A stretch of DNA of 64,000 bases from Endotrypanum monterogeii (taxonomy: Eukaryota > Euglenozoa > Kinetoplastea > Trypanosomatida > Trypanosomatidae). Position numbers and translations under genes: made by a program. Within the stretch, counting starts at the first letter, position 1. The number at the start of each line of letters is the position of its first letter. Under the pieces are notes generated by a model. The model made no database searches, was not told the DNA's origin, and saw nothing but the letters and a program-made list of their open reading frames with translations. Location of the stretch: assembly GCA_000333855.2 (NCBI GenBank), contig CM007341.1:634499-698498 (forward strand). The letters run 5' to 3'. This document shows, piece after piece, positions 32,525 to 43,400 of this stretch.

Positions 32525-32941
32525 CTAAGACAGAGGTGTCGTGGTATTATAGCCGCAGCACTGACAGCACGTAGCTACTTTCACAGGGAGAGGCAAGTCC
32601 GGTGCGGACCCCCCCTGACGCTTCCGGAGTACCTTGCGAGCCTCCACAGCCCAGTTGACCGTCTCACACATCGGGCATATCCACTTTTGCGAGTTACGAC
32701 ATGCCTCCTTGCTTACCATCTCAGTGTTGGGTTCACGGGAGCTGCCCTTCATACGCATTCGCCAAGAAACGTCGTCATTGTCATCGTCACTGTTTGTTGC
32801 ATCGTCCCTCCCCAATGCACTATGCACATCGAGGGTGCTCACCTCCCCATCAAAGGTGGAGGCAAGAAGACTGGCGAGCACCTCCAGTGCACGCTTCCGC
32901 TCCTCCGTCGTGAGTGCATGGCACTTTTGCGTGGCACTCAT
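32525..32941 (-). CDS. Small zinc-finger protein (RanBP2/NZF-like)
   Basis: A 138-residue protein. The N-terminal half is helical, with a Thr-Thr-Glu-Glu-Arg-Lys segment, then acidic (SDDDNDD). The C-terminus holds a zinc-binding pattern: WICPMCETVNW, a 25-residue insert, then CCQCCGYN. The W-x-C-x2-C-x3-N spacing resembles RanBP2/NZF fingers, which bind RNA or ubiquitin, but the gap between cysteine pairs is longer than usual. Function unknown. The frame extends to 32983 only through TTG, so I use the ATG at 32941. Confidence 0.75.
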   Translation of the reverse strand: MSATQKCHALTTEERKRALEVLASLLASTFDGEVSTLDVHSALGRDDATNSDDDNDDVSWRMRMKGSSREPNTEMVSKEACRNSQKWICPMCETVNWAVEARKVLRKRQGGSAPDLPLPVKVATCCQCCGYNTTTPLS

Positions 32942-34284
32942 TCCATCTGTTTGACCAGGTGATAGTGTGATCAAGGAAGCCAATACACGTCCATCTCTGC
33001 TGCAACATCAAAATCACCAGACGTGTGCCGTTCGTGTCAAAAAGAAGGTCGGTAAAAGGGATTATTTATATATATATATATATATCAAAAAAAAAAATTT
33101 CATGTAGGCTAAGCGTTGAGGCTGGAGCTATCAGCACCGTCCAACTGAGCTCTCTCTCGTGCGCTCCACTGAAATGCGACCAGCAGTGTAAGGTGGAAGC
33201 AAGTCGAAGCTCGACAACACAGGTGAGTTGAGCAGTGCGCAAACGTACAGCAGTACAACGCACACACACGCACACGATGAGTGGGAGGGGAAGCGGAACC
33301 GCGCGAAGAGAAAACAAGGTCACAGGAAGGGAAATTAGCAGAGCGCCTTCCAGAGCCGCGTCCAAAACATAGTGACACATCCGGAATAGAAAGTGTGAAG
33401 GACAACATCCCATTCCGCCTCCTCGCCCACGGCATCGCTTTCCCTGACTATCCGCCTCTCCCTCCTCTACTCCCCTCCCCTACCATCAAGCAATACACAA
33501 CCTGCATGAGTACGCCAAAACTGAAAATATCCGCAGGGATCCCCCTCATATTGCACTTCTTTTTTTTATATATTTTTCCTTTTTTTGACATCTGCAATAG
33601 AAATTGAAAAAAGGGCTTCGCATCAAAGAAAAAAAAAACCACGCACTGTAGATCCCGATCAAATTTGATCGGAGACATCATCGTAACAACCCCCCGCCCC
33701 CACTATTTCCCTCTCCCGTCTGCATAAGCCCGGGACCGATGCCACCATGGGTATTACCTTATCCTTTGCATGTCACTCGCTCGGATCACTGTGTCGGGAT
33801 GGCGATGGGTGACCCTTCCCACCGAACCCGCCAGCCATCACTGACCAGAAGCAGCAATATACAACTATCGCGCCTACGCATGCGGCAGGCAGTAGCGCAA
33901 GCGCTGCTCCCAATGACCGACATCTTTTCTTCACCAGACCAAAGACAAAAAAAACCTGATAGACAGACGTACATACACTGCCGAGAAGCAGATGTTAAGC
34001 CTTCAGAGAACAACGGGGGAGAGGGGGGGGGGAGGCAGGAGGGGAGGCAGGAGGAGACACGTATGTGACGCCTTACATCATCCTCAACTGCACAGACGTC
34101 ACAGAAAGGGGGGGCAAAGGGCATCCCGTCCCCTCCACACTTGGCGAAGCCGTTCGAATAATAATAATAATAATAAGCAGCAGCAGCAGCAGCATCTACG
34201 AGTGCCCTGATCGACGAGGGAAACTCGCCTCCAGATACGCAGACATATGCCGATGCGAACTGGATTGTGTCCCCCTCTCCACAC

Positions 34285-34325
<41 letters not shown>

Positions 34326-34975
34326 AACCTGCAGGACCCTTTGACCATACCGACACCCCTACTTTCTATTCCACCGAAGCTGCTGGCAAGGATAAGAGGA
34401 ATGTTTCACGAAGAAAGGGATCGGCAAACTCAGGAACGCAGACGCGAGTCTGGCAGTCGAAGAGAGATGATTATAGTAGCCCAATATACGCACAACACAA
34501 AAGGAATGCAAATAATTCAAAAAAAAAAAAAAAAAACATGTGTAGTTTGAAGGGGAGGGTGCTGGTGGCGATGAAAGGAGGCAGGAGGGAAAGAGAGGGG
34601 AGAAAAAGAGGAAGGAAACAGGAAAAAAAAAAAAAAGAGGTAGTGAACAATTAAAGGAAAGCCTACCCGAAAAATTTATAGACGCAGGATAGAGCGCAGA
34701 AAATAGGTTGACGCAGACATACCGATCGAAGAGAGAGGAAAAGCTAACCAGTCTGTGAGCGCCTGCCAAACGAGCCCACCACCTCACTGCGCAACTCGTA
34801 GTCAGAGGAGGGGTGAAATAAAGGTGAGGGCGGTGGGAATCGTGATGATAAACGTCGAGTTTGAGAAATGAGGAAGAAAAAGTCTTTTGCAGCAAAAAAA
34901 AAAAATCTTCTTGGGACAACCTCCTCCCCCCCCCCTTCCCCCTCCTCCTCTCTCCTCCACTACTGCATGCCACCG
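32942..34975. other. 2.0-kb spacer downstream of UBL3-like gene
   Basis: No convincing gene. Contains a TA run (33066-33085), (AAT)n followed by (AGC)n near 34155-34192, an AC run at 34281-34324 and several A homopolymers. The block 33720-33940 is more complex but has no family-like frame. Confidence 0.55.
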
Positions 34976-35509
34976 CTACATGACAGTGCAGCAGCTGTCC
35001 TTCTTTGCCTCGGGCCCCTCGCCGACATGACTGCTCTCCAAGGTGCTGCTCAGCCTCTTCTTTGCTCTTATTTGGATCTCCGCCGGCGGGCTTCGATTCC
35101 CCTGGATGACCATGTGCATCACCACAGAGGGCTTGAGCCCTTCATTAGTCGTGTCTCCCACCGATTCGTTGGCCTCCGCAAGGCATTCTTTTCGCTCAGT
35201 ATCTGTGAGACTCTGCGCCAAGACGGCCTTGTCATGTAGCACACACCCCGCCTTGAGAATGCGGACCGACGCACCGTTCATCGTCTCCACAAGCCCCTTC
35301 ATATTCGCCGAGCAGCTGTTGAAGAACTGCCTCATCATCATCTCGACTGTGGTGAGAGAACCATCAGGCTGAAGAAGAGAAACGATTGTTTGCACAACAC
35401 GCCCCGAGTAAGCGGGCGGGCAAGCCCCCGTTATCACGTAGCGAACGCGAACACGACCCGTGCCCACCGCCGGGCAGTCACCAGTAGTTGCATGCTCGCC
35501 GGTATTCAT
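34976..35509 (-). CDS. Membrane-anchored ubiquitin-fold protein (UBL3/MUB family)
   Basis: A 177-residue protein with a ubiquitin-like fold and a prenylation tail. After a short N-terminus, VRVRYVITGAC opens the beta-grasp. ASVRILKAGCVLHDKAVLAQ aligns with the UBL3 segment that precedes the last strand, and VVMHMVIQ matches the family's V-M-H-L-V end. A Ser/Lys-rich linker leads to the C-terminal C-C-T-V-M, a CaaX box with an extra Cys for a possible second lipid. UBL3/MUB proteins sit at the plasma membrane or endosomes and recruit ubiquitin-conjugating enzymes or sort cargo into extracellular vesicles. The frame opens at a TTG; the first ATG is 35509. Confidence 0.85.
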   Translation of the reverse strand: MNTGEHATTGDCPAVGTGRVRVRYVITGACPPAYSGRVVQTIVSLLQPDGSLTTVEMMMRQFFNSCSANMKGLVETMNGASVRILKAGCVLHDKAVLAQSLTDTERKECLAEANESVGDTTNEGLKPSVVMHMVIQGNRSPPAEIQIRAKKRLSSTLESSHVGEGPEAKKDSCCTVM

Positions 35510-35523
35510 CTGAGCCAATGCCG

Positions 35524-35525
35524 CT
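35524..35525 (-). promoter_or_regulatory. Predicted trans-splice acceptor AG of UBL3-like gene
   Basis: A sense-strand tract of T and C (35558-35530) ends TTTTGAG; 14 bases separate it from the ATG. The next AG lies directly before the ATG (35510-35511) and is an alternative. Confidence 0.5.
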
Positions 35526-35665
35526 CAAAAGAGGAAGGAGGCAGAGAAAAAAAACTCCACGAGCAACTCGGGAGGGAAGACAAGGAGCAAAGGGGTGTTG
35601 AACAACACGCAATATTTTGGTTAGTTCCGACGTGCGGTAGCAGTAGATACACAAGCAGTATTATT

Positions 35666-35703
<38 letters not shown>

Positions 35704-35972
35704 GAAGATTGAGTTGGGTGAGGTATCCAAATTTGTACGTGAACTATCTAAATATATATACACACACACACAAGTAGGAGCAAGCTCACATGCGTGGAAA
35801 GGTGGTTGTGGTGTCGTTCAGTGGGGAGAGAACGAGGGACACCGCACGACAGCAAAATTTCGAGACGACGGTGCTCAAAGGCGGCAATGTCATGCGCAGC
35901 GTTCACACGATCTCGCAAACCGACACTGTCTGCACGAAAACTGAGTACCCCTTCCGTAGGTAGAGCGGGGCC

Positions 35973-36006
<34 letters not shown>

Positions 36007-37230
36007 CGACAAGTGTGAAGAGGGGGGGGAGGGGCGAGGCGCACAGTGGGCAAGAATGTACACCGGTCCTTAGATACGCGCTGTGATGCGTAATGGAAGA
36101 GATACCAAGGAGTGTTTTGGTTCTGTGCTATGGGCAAAGAAAGGGAGGGGGAGGGGGGGTGCGGTGTAGTCCCACAATTAGAAAGGGAGGTGAGAAAAAA
36201 AATGTACGTTGCAGGTGAACAAGGAAGAGAACAGGCACACAACAGAACAAGAAAAAAAAGAACGACATGAAATCACCGATGATACACCGGGAAAAGGAAA
36301 ATGGAAACAGTGGTAGTAGGGGTATATAAAAGAAAAAAAAAGAGGCAGAGACAGAGGCAGAGAAATTCCATACGCTTGATCACAAAAAAAAAAAGAGCAG
36401 TATAAATGCTCTTCTTCAGCCAGTCCACTTGTGAGCGTGGGTCTTGGCACGCCGGATGACTTGCGTCGGTGAAGATGAACGCAGTGTGGCTGACATGTGC
36501 GCGCTGCCTCTTGGACTTGCTGAGTCCAAATTCCAGAGCTCACAACATACAGCAGCTACAACAGCCGTGGAAGCTGTGATGATGCAAGATAGATTGAGTG
36601 CTCCATATCGTGATTTAAGTGCGACGGTATGTTCAGACGCCCTCGCACTGCATCCTACCCTTCAATGTTTGGTTGCGTTCCTTATCCCTTAAGCGATGGG
36701 ATGCATAGAAAGAAGAGGAGCGCACATAATTGCAACGGTCAACATGTATGCTAATGTGTGGTGCCTGACTAGTCACACGCAGGCCAATTCCACCACCCCT
36801 GTCACCCCTACTTCGCCCCGACCTGAATACACGCACTTCACTTTATGACGTACCCGCGCGCTTGAAGGAAAACGATTTCGGGGAACAAAGAAGCGAAGGG
36901 AGATGAGCACTGTCGCTGACTTGGGGAGGGGGCGGAACCGGAAAACCATCTGCGCCATCCCCACTCCCCTGCACCGGTAAGAAAACAACAACAGCAACGC
37001 AGCGCAAAATAACAGAACCAGCGAAAAAAAAAAAGACAACTCGACACGACAAGAACACAAAAAATGCACACGTGCAGATGACGTGTATGTCGCCCAGCAC
37101 GCACAACCCTCCAAAAAAAAAAAATCGCAGACAAGTCAATCAACCAGACGCAGCGCCTCCACAAACTGTGTTCACGACTGTTGGCAGACACAGAAATGAA
37201 GAGAGAGCACCAGTTTTGCTGCAAACGCAA
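35526..37230. other. 1.7-kb spacer downstream of PPR gene
   Basis: No sense-strand gene. TA runs at 35669-35701 and 35977-36003, many A homopolymers. Bases 36420-36700 are more complex and open on the plus strand, but with no family-like content. Confidence 0.55.
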
Positions 37231-38253
37231 TCAAAAGGCCTTCTGCCCCGCCTCGCTGGTGTACTCGGGGGCATCTGGGAAGGCGGTAGGGGCCCGGTAT
37301 GGCGGTCCGTGATAGTCGTGGCGCAACATCCCATTAAATTTCGCCCACGGCTGGCGACGTGTTCGGGTGTACACAGTTCCGATGAGCTCCTTGCCGGCGT
37401 GCACGCGTGCGCGCACCTGCTGCATGATGAGATCGTAGCGACTAATGAACTTAGCCTCGCTGCGGTGCCAGCCCCAGATGGCCCACATATCCCGCGGCAT
37501 CGGCTTGGCGCCTTCCTCGTTAACGGAAAGATACCCAGAAGAAGCAGTGAAGGATCCGAGACGGTCTAGCTGATCCATCCACATCCTGAACTCTGTATCC
37601 ATGCGCATGACAGACTCCATCGCCCCGCTATTGACGGCGCGCTTGAAGTATGCCTCACTCTTCTCTAGTGGAAAACCACAAAGCCTCGCCGCCAACATCA
37701 TGTTCACGTAGCTCTGAGCATTAGGTTCCAACCCCAAAGACTCCATCTCCGCAAACAACTGAGCAGCCTGTTCGAAATCCTTTGCAAATGCAGCCGCCTG
37801 CATAACAGCGTTGTAGATGTAGTGATCAGCACCGTAGCGTTTGAGGTAATGCCGAAAGACATCTAGAACTCGATCCATGTTTTCCTTCGGCGCCTTCTCC
37901 ACAACCGGCAGGAGTGTGATGATTGTCTTTTCGCAGTGAAGCTTACCCCAATACGGCTCATCACGAGCGTGCACGTACAGCCGCCATGCCGTCTCAGGCG
38001 TAACTTCGAAGTTATCGCCAGCGTTGTAGAAGCCCAAGTCTTTTGGCCATTTAGTGTACCCCAAGGAGTTGAACTGTCGCTCCTGCCAACTGTTAGGATG
38101 CCGACGCGGATGCACAAGCGCCAGGGGTACAAACTGACTGAGCTTCGCCTCTGATATTTTAGGTCGCCACGCGAGATTTTTTCCACCTCGTCGAGTACGG
38201 CCGGGGTTGTGCGTCCACCCCTTCTTCAACGCAACTCCAGTACACCGCAACAT
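37231..38253 (-). CDS. Pentatricopeptide-repeat (PPR) protein, probably mitochondrial
   Basis: A 340-residue basic protein starting MLRCTGVALKKGW, a plausible mitochondrial presequence. A clean PPR motif pair is visible at about 160-215: YNAVMQAAAFAKDFEQAAQL, FAEMESLGLEPNAQSY and then VNMMLAARL. PPR proteins bind organellar RNA; many trypanosomatid members belong to mitochondrial ribosomes or RNA-processing complexes. Flanking regions rich in Trp and aromatic residues (WPKDLGFYNAG, WAIWGWHRSEAKF) suggest a ribosome-associated member, as inference. The frame is open to 38946, but the extra 231 residues are translated spacer (poly-Phe, poly-Ile), so ATG 38253 is the start. Confidence 0.9.
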   Translation of the reverse strand: MLRCTGVALKKGWTHNPGRTRRGGKNLAWRPKISEAKLSQFVPLALVHPRRHPNSWQERQFNSLGYTKWPKDLGFYNAGDNFEVTPETAWRLYVHARDEPYWGKLHCEKTIITLLPVVEKAPKENMDRVLDVFRHYLKRYGADHYIYNAVMQAAAFAKDFEQAAQLFAEMESLGLEPNAQSYVNMMLAARLCGFPLEKSEAYFKRAVNSGAMESVMRMDTEFRMWMDQLDRLGSFTASSGYLSVNEEGAKPMPRDMWAIWGWHRSEAKFISRYDLIMQQVRARVHAGKELIGTVYTRTRRQPWAKFNGMLRHDYHGPPYRAPTAFPDAPEYTSEAGQKAF

Positions 38254-39146
38254 CGAGCTTACCCTTTGCCCTCTCCCCTCACTCGTTCGTGGAAGCGATG
38301 CCCTCTCTCCCTGCTGCAACACTGTAACAGGGGCTTTAATAATAATAATAATGATAATAATAACAAACGGCCACAGAACGATGTTAGAGGATGAAGAGGG
38401 GGCGTGCAGCAGCATGAAGGACGGGCAAAATGGTGTCAATGCAATAAGGAAAAAAAGAAGAGGAGGGGTGAAAAAAAAAAAAGACATGAAAGACATAGTG
38501 CAGGTAGAGAGAAGTAGTCGCAACCACGAAGTGTCAGGGAAAAGAAGAAGAGAGGTGCCGACCATCGACCTCCGACATGGGCGTTGAATCACCTGAACAT
38601 CTGAGAAAGCCAGGAGAAGCACTGCCATTAAACGAGTTCGAGAACAGTCGCAATGTTTCAATGAGTGGATGCAGTGCGCAACGCAACGGCGTATGCCTGT
38701 ACGTATGTATATGAACAGGTCGAAGAAAAAAAAAAAAACGACTTGGTGCCTACAGTTAGCACACACCCCCCCTTCGCTCCCACCGTGCCTTTTTTTTTTC
38801 ATTCCCCAGCCAATCCTGCAACATGTGCAACGGAGGCAAAGGCACGACGAGTACACACGGTGGTGCATACGGCGATAAGCCTGCAAGTATCGCTTGTGCG
38901 TCATTTCCCTATCGCATTCATCACCTTCATCGTTTGAGTATAACAATCTCTCTTATATGCACATAGCGAGAAGTGCACGAGAAGGAATGAGAGACGAAAC
39001 GGCGGAGGTGGCCAGATAATGCCGCGCACACGCACTCAGACACAACCAGAAAGGCGGAAAGAGAGTCAGCGAGAGAGGAGGGCAGAACAGCAGTCGTATC
39101 AATGCACGAAAATTGATGTCGTTGCAGAAGAAAATAAAAATATTTC
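38254..39146. other. Spacer between PPR gene and calcineurin B
   Basis: No gene. Contains (AAT)n at 38339-38363 and A tracts that read as T tracts in the sense RNA. The open frame across it is low-complexity. Confidence 0.65.
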
Positions 39147-39674
39147 CTAAAAATGGAGGTTCAGTCGATCACCGAAGTCACTATTCTCGACCAACCCTTT
39201 GAACTCCTCAAACGTAATGTAGCCGTCCCGATCTAGATCAGCCTCAATAAATGTCTTATCAACGATCTGCTGCAACTGCATTTGAGAGAGATTCGCCCCC
39301 ACCATGATGCTGAGGGTCTGGAAGAGATCCTTGTTACTGATGCGTCCGTCATTGTCGATGTCGTACATTTTGAACGTGAACCGAAGCTTATCCTCCTTCG
39401 AGGTGGATGAGGACAACACCGCCAAGGCGCGTACAAAGTCGCCAAAGTCTACTGTCGAGTCGCCGTCTGTGTCCATAACCGCCAGTACTCTGCCAACAAG
39501 GGGATTCGAAGCCAGCGCAGGTATCGAGTTAAACTCCTCCCGGGTGATCTTCCCGGATTTGTCCTTATTCAGCTTGGCAAAGCTCTTGTATAGACGCTGA
39601 ACTTGTGCATCCGTCAGCGTCGTAGACTCGCGAATGCTCTGGAGCTCCTCAGCTGTCACAGGAATCTCGTTCAT
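39147..39674 (-). CDS. CNB: Calcineurin B, regulatory subunit
   Basis: A 175-residue calcium-binding subunit of the protein phosphatase calcineurin (PP2B). Four EF-hand loops are present: NKDKSGKITREE (about 41-52), DTDGDSTVDFGD, DIDNDGRISNKD and DLDRDGYITFEE; loop 1 has Asn at position 1, the others are canonical. The length matches the family. The protein starts MNEIPVT, so it lacks the Gly-2 needed for N-myristoylation that is typical of fungal and animal calcineurin B. Calcineurin signalling in trypanosomatids is linked to stress and host-temperature adaptation. The upstream in-frame extension to 39923 is repeat sequence; a splice acceptor lies 56 bases before this ATG. Confidence 0.97.
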   Translation of the reverse strand: MNEIPVTAEELQSIRESTTLTDAQVQRLYKSFAKLNKDKSGKITREEFNSIPALASNPLVGRVLAVMDTDGDSTVDFGDFVRALAVLSSSTSKEDKLRFTFKMYDIDNDGRISNKDLFQTLSIMVGANLSQMQLQQIVDKTFIEADLDRDGYITFEEFKGLVENSDFGDRLNLHF

Positions 39675-39729
39675 TGTGAACAATGGCGGCACGACCGAAA
39701 AGCGCGTCCGAACTTGGCGAAGTTGAATG

Positions 39730-39731
39730 CT
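39730..39731 (-). promoter_or_regulatory. Predicted trans-splice acceptor AG of calcineurin B
   Basis: Sense-strand C/T tract at about 39775-39745; the first clear AG after it gives a 55-base 5' UTR. Confidence 0.45.
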
Positions 39732-41208
39732 CGAATGTGTAGTCGAAGAAAGAAAAGCGGGAAAGGGTGAAGAACGGATGATGTCGTTTCCGGGTGCGCC
39801 ATCAAAAAGCCCCGCTTTTTTGCACACACACACACACACACACACGCACACATATGCATACACGTAGGTATATATATATACCACAAGAGGAAGTGTAAGA
39901 GGAAGAGGAAGAGAGAGAGACAAAATATCTCAAATGAAATGATACGTAGAAAAATAATTCCGTCGCCAATGAAACCATGAACTTGCGCCAACAAACCAGC
40001 GCACCTGCGGTGAAGGGCAAGTGAGGAGGCGGGAGTGCCCCATCTGTGTGCAACAAAATGGCAGACTACCCAAGCCCTATCGTACCCCACGACGACAACC
40101 ACCACCCCTGCGCTGTCAAGTGGTGAAGACCACGGCTGTCGTCCGGGGCGTTTAGCGCGTTCTTCCACAGAAGCCGACAAATTATCCCTCAAGCTCCCAA
40201 TGCAAAGCTCAAGGACAGATCCATGACTACGGCCGATGATCAGACATCACTATTTTCAGATACGAGAAAAGCGTCCAACGCTCTAGTCTGTGCGACAGGC
40301 ATGCACCCCCTCCCCATCGACCTGCCAACACGGAGCCGCATGGGGTGACGACAGAGTGGAGTGTCCACGGCGCACGGCTGTTGCATTCGTACGTCGTTGG
40401 TGACGTTGACGGTCACGCCCACACACACACACACACACACACCCTCCCTTCCTCTCCTCCCCTCTCCCCCCCTTGGACGCCTTTTTGTTGTAGAGACGTG
40501 AGTCAGGGAGTGTGCTTGTAGCATCCATGTGGTGGGTGGGGCTCTCGGGAGGCACGGAGCGCACCACACCCGGCCTTCGCTGCGTACTGGCGGAGAGGCC
40601 TGAGTCGTTACGAGGGCCGCCCCACCTGGCGACCTGCCGATCGGGGCCTAGGTCGAGTTGGAGGCCGAGGCCGTCTTCACGCGGTGGGGGTCAGCATTGC
40701 CCTCACGCGTGCCAGGCTCACTGCGTGACACCGCGTGCGGGAGCGTTGACCGGACCGGCGGTGGGGGCGGGGGCAGGGGGAGGGGCGACGTCGAACTCAC
40801 ATGTATGTGCATAGGGAATACAAACTCAAACTGATACATAAGGTGAGGGGAAAGGAAGCTGATGCAAGATGCAGTCCATACATAGACGAGAGTGCTAGGT
40901 ATGAACGTGAAGAAGAGGTGTACGCATTACATAGATAAGAGGAAGAAATCCGAGATTGCGGACATGTCGAGGGGAAATATAAAAATGCACACTAATAAAC
41001 ATATCATTAATACAGACAGAAAAAAAAGAAAGCATGGCGAGAGCGTATGTGTTATAATGCACCAGTGCACAGGTGAAACCAGATGTATGATGTTCTCTCT
41101 CAGCGAGAGTCGAGATACACACACCTGCCTTCCCCTCTCCTTGCCCGCCTTCCCTCACCCCCCCCCCACCCCACTCCTCATGCCCTCCTCACGCGCAGAG
41201 AGTGTCTA
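39732..41208. other. 1.5-kb spacer downstream of EF-hand-like gene
   Basis: Contains dispersed repeat copy C (40241-40816) in inverted orientation, about 390 bases after the stop codon at 41209. An AC run is present at 39821-39848. No other gene seen. Confidence 0.6.
40241..40816. repeat. Dispersed repeat family 1, copy C (inverted)
   Basis: Reverse complement of copies A, B and D. It shares with copy D the variants at GCACACTCCCTGACTCACG and an extra 39-base end (GTTGGACGCTTTTCTCGTAT and beyond) missing from copy B. It differs from B at about eight positions in 350 outside the microsatellite. Confidence 0.9.
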
Positions 41209-42225
41209 CTACAGAGAGTCACCCTTCAAGTCAAGCGAGCAGGCTGCAGTATAAATCGCATCAACACTGCACAGTGCAGCGCGAAGAGCTGTCCGCGATG
41301 TCAACGGAGGTATGAGTGGTAACCTATCTGGATCTCTGTTTTTTTCTCTACTGATGACAGCGGCAAAGCGCTGCCACTGGTCGCGAAGGTTTCCGAATGT
41401 GCGCTGCGTCGCCCAGGCCATGAGGACATCTGTAGAAAGCACCTCAGCAGGTACGACCCCTTTGACCTCGGTATCGAAGGCCTCGAACAGTGCATCCAGG
41501 TTGCTGTCAAGTCGAGGATGATGGCGATGCTCTATCAGCAGGCTGAAGACGACCAACGCATCGACAGTATCGTTCGCTGCATTGTACGAAGGCAGCGAGG
41601 TAAACATTGTAAACACGTAGTCGTCACTGAGTATGTCCACAGGCCCCAAGAGCGTGAGAAACTGATGAAATGTATGCCTGTCTAGGAAGTCCTCCTGATC
41701 TGCCACGGTGAACGAGAGCGCGTGACCCACAACCTCTATAAGAGCCGTGTACACTGCTGAGAGCGAAACGGTGGAAGCGTAGCCTACAAGAGGGTGCAGC
41801 GCCTTGAGTGACCCGACCCCCCCCGAGCCGATCCGATCATCACCGGGGGCGGTGCTGCGATAAGCACTGCTAGCCGAGCCACGCAACTCGTGCGTCGTTG
41901 TGGTTGCTGCGTGTGAGGTGAGGTACATCTCAAACTCGTGCAGCTTTGCATTAGTCCGCGCACGTCTCAGCTCCTCACGTTTCTCAGCGGAAATGTGGTG
42001 AGCCGGTGGTCGCACAGATCGCAGGAAGAAGTCAAACGAGCTTTCAAAGGGTTTGCCTGAGGGTCCCTCGGAGGACGATAATACCGCAGCTGCGACTGCG
42101 TTCCTCGAGGCGCCGGCACATGCAGCCTCTGGTACCCGCTCTTTTCTCCATGTCCCGGTTTTAGGATGATACCTGTAGCGAGGAAGTGGAGGTGCGTGCA
42201 GAGGAGAATGCGGCGCCGCTGACAT
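41209..42225 (-). CDS. Unrecognised protein with degenerate EF-hand-like region
   Basis: A 338-residue protein of unknown function. Residues about 1-130 are Pro/Ser/Ala-rich with a basic helix (EKREELRRARTNAKLHEFEM). From about 150 on it is helical and patterned like paired EF-hands: ADQEDFLDRHTFHQFL, then VDALVVFSLLIE and LDALFEAFDTEVKGVVPAEV, but loop acidic residues are mostly missing, so calcium binding is doubtful. EF-hand-like proteins of this type occur in axonemes, which is only a suggestion. The frame reaches 42258 through a TTG; the first ATG is 42225. Confidence 0.8.
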   Translation of the reverse strand: MSAAPHSPLHAPPLPRYRYHPKTGTWRKERVPEAACAGASRNAVAAAVLSSSEGPSGKPFESSFDFFLRSVRPPAHHISAEKREELRRARTNAKLHEFEMYLTSHAATTTTHELRGSASSAYRSTAPGDDRIGSGGVGSLKALHPLVGYASTVSLSAVYTALIEVVGHALSFTVADQEDFLDRHTFHQFLTLLGPVDILSDDYVFTMFTSLPSYNAANDTVDALVVFSLLIEHRHHPRLDSNLDALFEAFDTEVKGVVPAEVLSTDVLMAWATQRTFGNLRDQWQRFAAVISREKNRDPDRLPLIPPLTSRTALRAALCSVDAIYTAACSLDLKGDSL

Positions 42226-42913
42226 CGAGCACAAGAACAACGCTGTTCCGTGCGCCAAGCTTGCCTAGTCCTCGTTGTCGTGTGTGCCCTAACCGGTACA
42301 GTACACCCTCTCTATGAATGTGAGAGAGCGATTGAGGTAGCCTCGCTCGAAGTGAGCTACGAAGCAGGCGTAACCTTTGTTGTTGTTGTTATCTTCGAGT
42401 GTGGCCAATGCGCGCGTTTGTGCGTGTCTGTGTGTGTGAAGGGAACGGGGGAAAAGAAGCAGAAACAGAGACAGAATGATGAGTCACACAAGGGAAACTC
42501 AATGAACCGCGGAGGAGATGACACCTTGCGACGGGACAATAAAAGACCACTCCTTGATTGAGACTCCTGAGTGTACGACCCAAACCATCAATTTTTTTTT
42601 AAAAAGATGTACTAGGGGTAGTGCTAACTATCAAAGACATGGTGAAAAAAAAAAAAAAAGGTGAAGCGGAGAAAGAAGATGGGCACTGCGACGACGACAC
42701 AAGCAGGGCGAAGTTTGCATGAGAGGGAAAATGAAAGCTACAGACAACAACCTCTTTCCAGGCAATCCAAATGCGGGAGCCGCAAGCAAAAGCGTACCGT
42801 ATAACCGAGAAGACTCAAGCTCCATGCCACAATGTCAACCATCGGCTACGGGGGTGGCTGTGGGTTTGTTCTCGCGTAGTCTGACGCGAATTTCAACGAT
42901 ACCTTTATTCCAA

Positions 42914-43400
42914 ACGAGTGCCGACGCTGCAACGAGTGTGTCCCGAAACAAACACTGCACCATCACACACACAACCACGGTGCATCTGCAGAGACTGCAC
43001 CACAGCGACCACCAGCATCCCCCCCCTCCCCCTCGTACGGGATCCTCTGCCGTCGAAGAGGGATACGCACTCAGTGGCCTCTTTCGTGTGGGCTCCACCA
43101 CCACCACCACACCCCTCGGAACCCAAGTCAGCCGCCTCCACTACTCCCCTCCATGGAAGAAGCGGTGACCTCCGCTGTGCCGGCATAACAAGGTCCTACA
43201 GACACACGTCAAATCGCCTTTCCACAGAACCCCCGCAGGCAGCAAGACACTTCTTTTTCACACGCTGCAATGGGTTCGGATGCAACCCACCCTCCCTCCA
43301 CCCAGGGTCCCCGTCCCCTCCCTACCAAACCGTGGCATACCATCATGCGGCGTGGGCACCCCCCGCCCGCTCGCCACACACACACACACACACACACACA
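42914..43400. repeat. Dispersed repeat family 2, copy 2 (SIDER-like, degenerate)
   Basis: Collinear with 21206-21556 but longer, with an insertion in the middle (about 43140-43300). Shared landmarks include CACGGTGCATCTGCAG, CTGCCGTCGAAGAGGG and CCATCATGCGGCGTGG. It ends in an AC microsatellite. Identity is clearly lower than within family 1, so these copies are older. Confidence 0.7.

Noticed and set aside
36444..36692. 82-codon plus-strand frame downstream of the PPR gene
   Set aside because: Complex sequence but wrong strand, no family features and an isolated location.
38254..38946. Possible 231-residue N-terminal extension of the PPR protein
   Set aside because: It translates poly-A, poly-T and AAT repeats into poly-Phe and poly-Ile; the real protein starts at a good ATG with a presequence-like N-terminus.
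39675..39923. N-terminal extension of calcineurin B
   Set aside because: It consists of translated AC and TA repeats; a splice acceptor separates it from the ATG.
9172..41453. Recurring CCTCAGCAGG (9173, 11082, 12160, 26920, 41443)
   Set aside because: Only ten bases, two of the five are in coding regions where Pro-Ala-Glu codons explain it, and the flanks differ.
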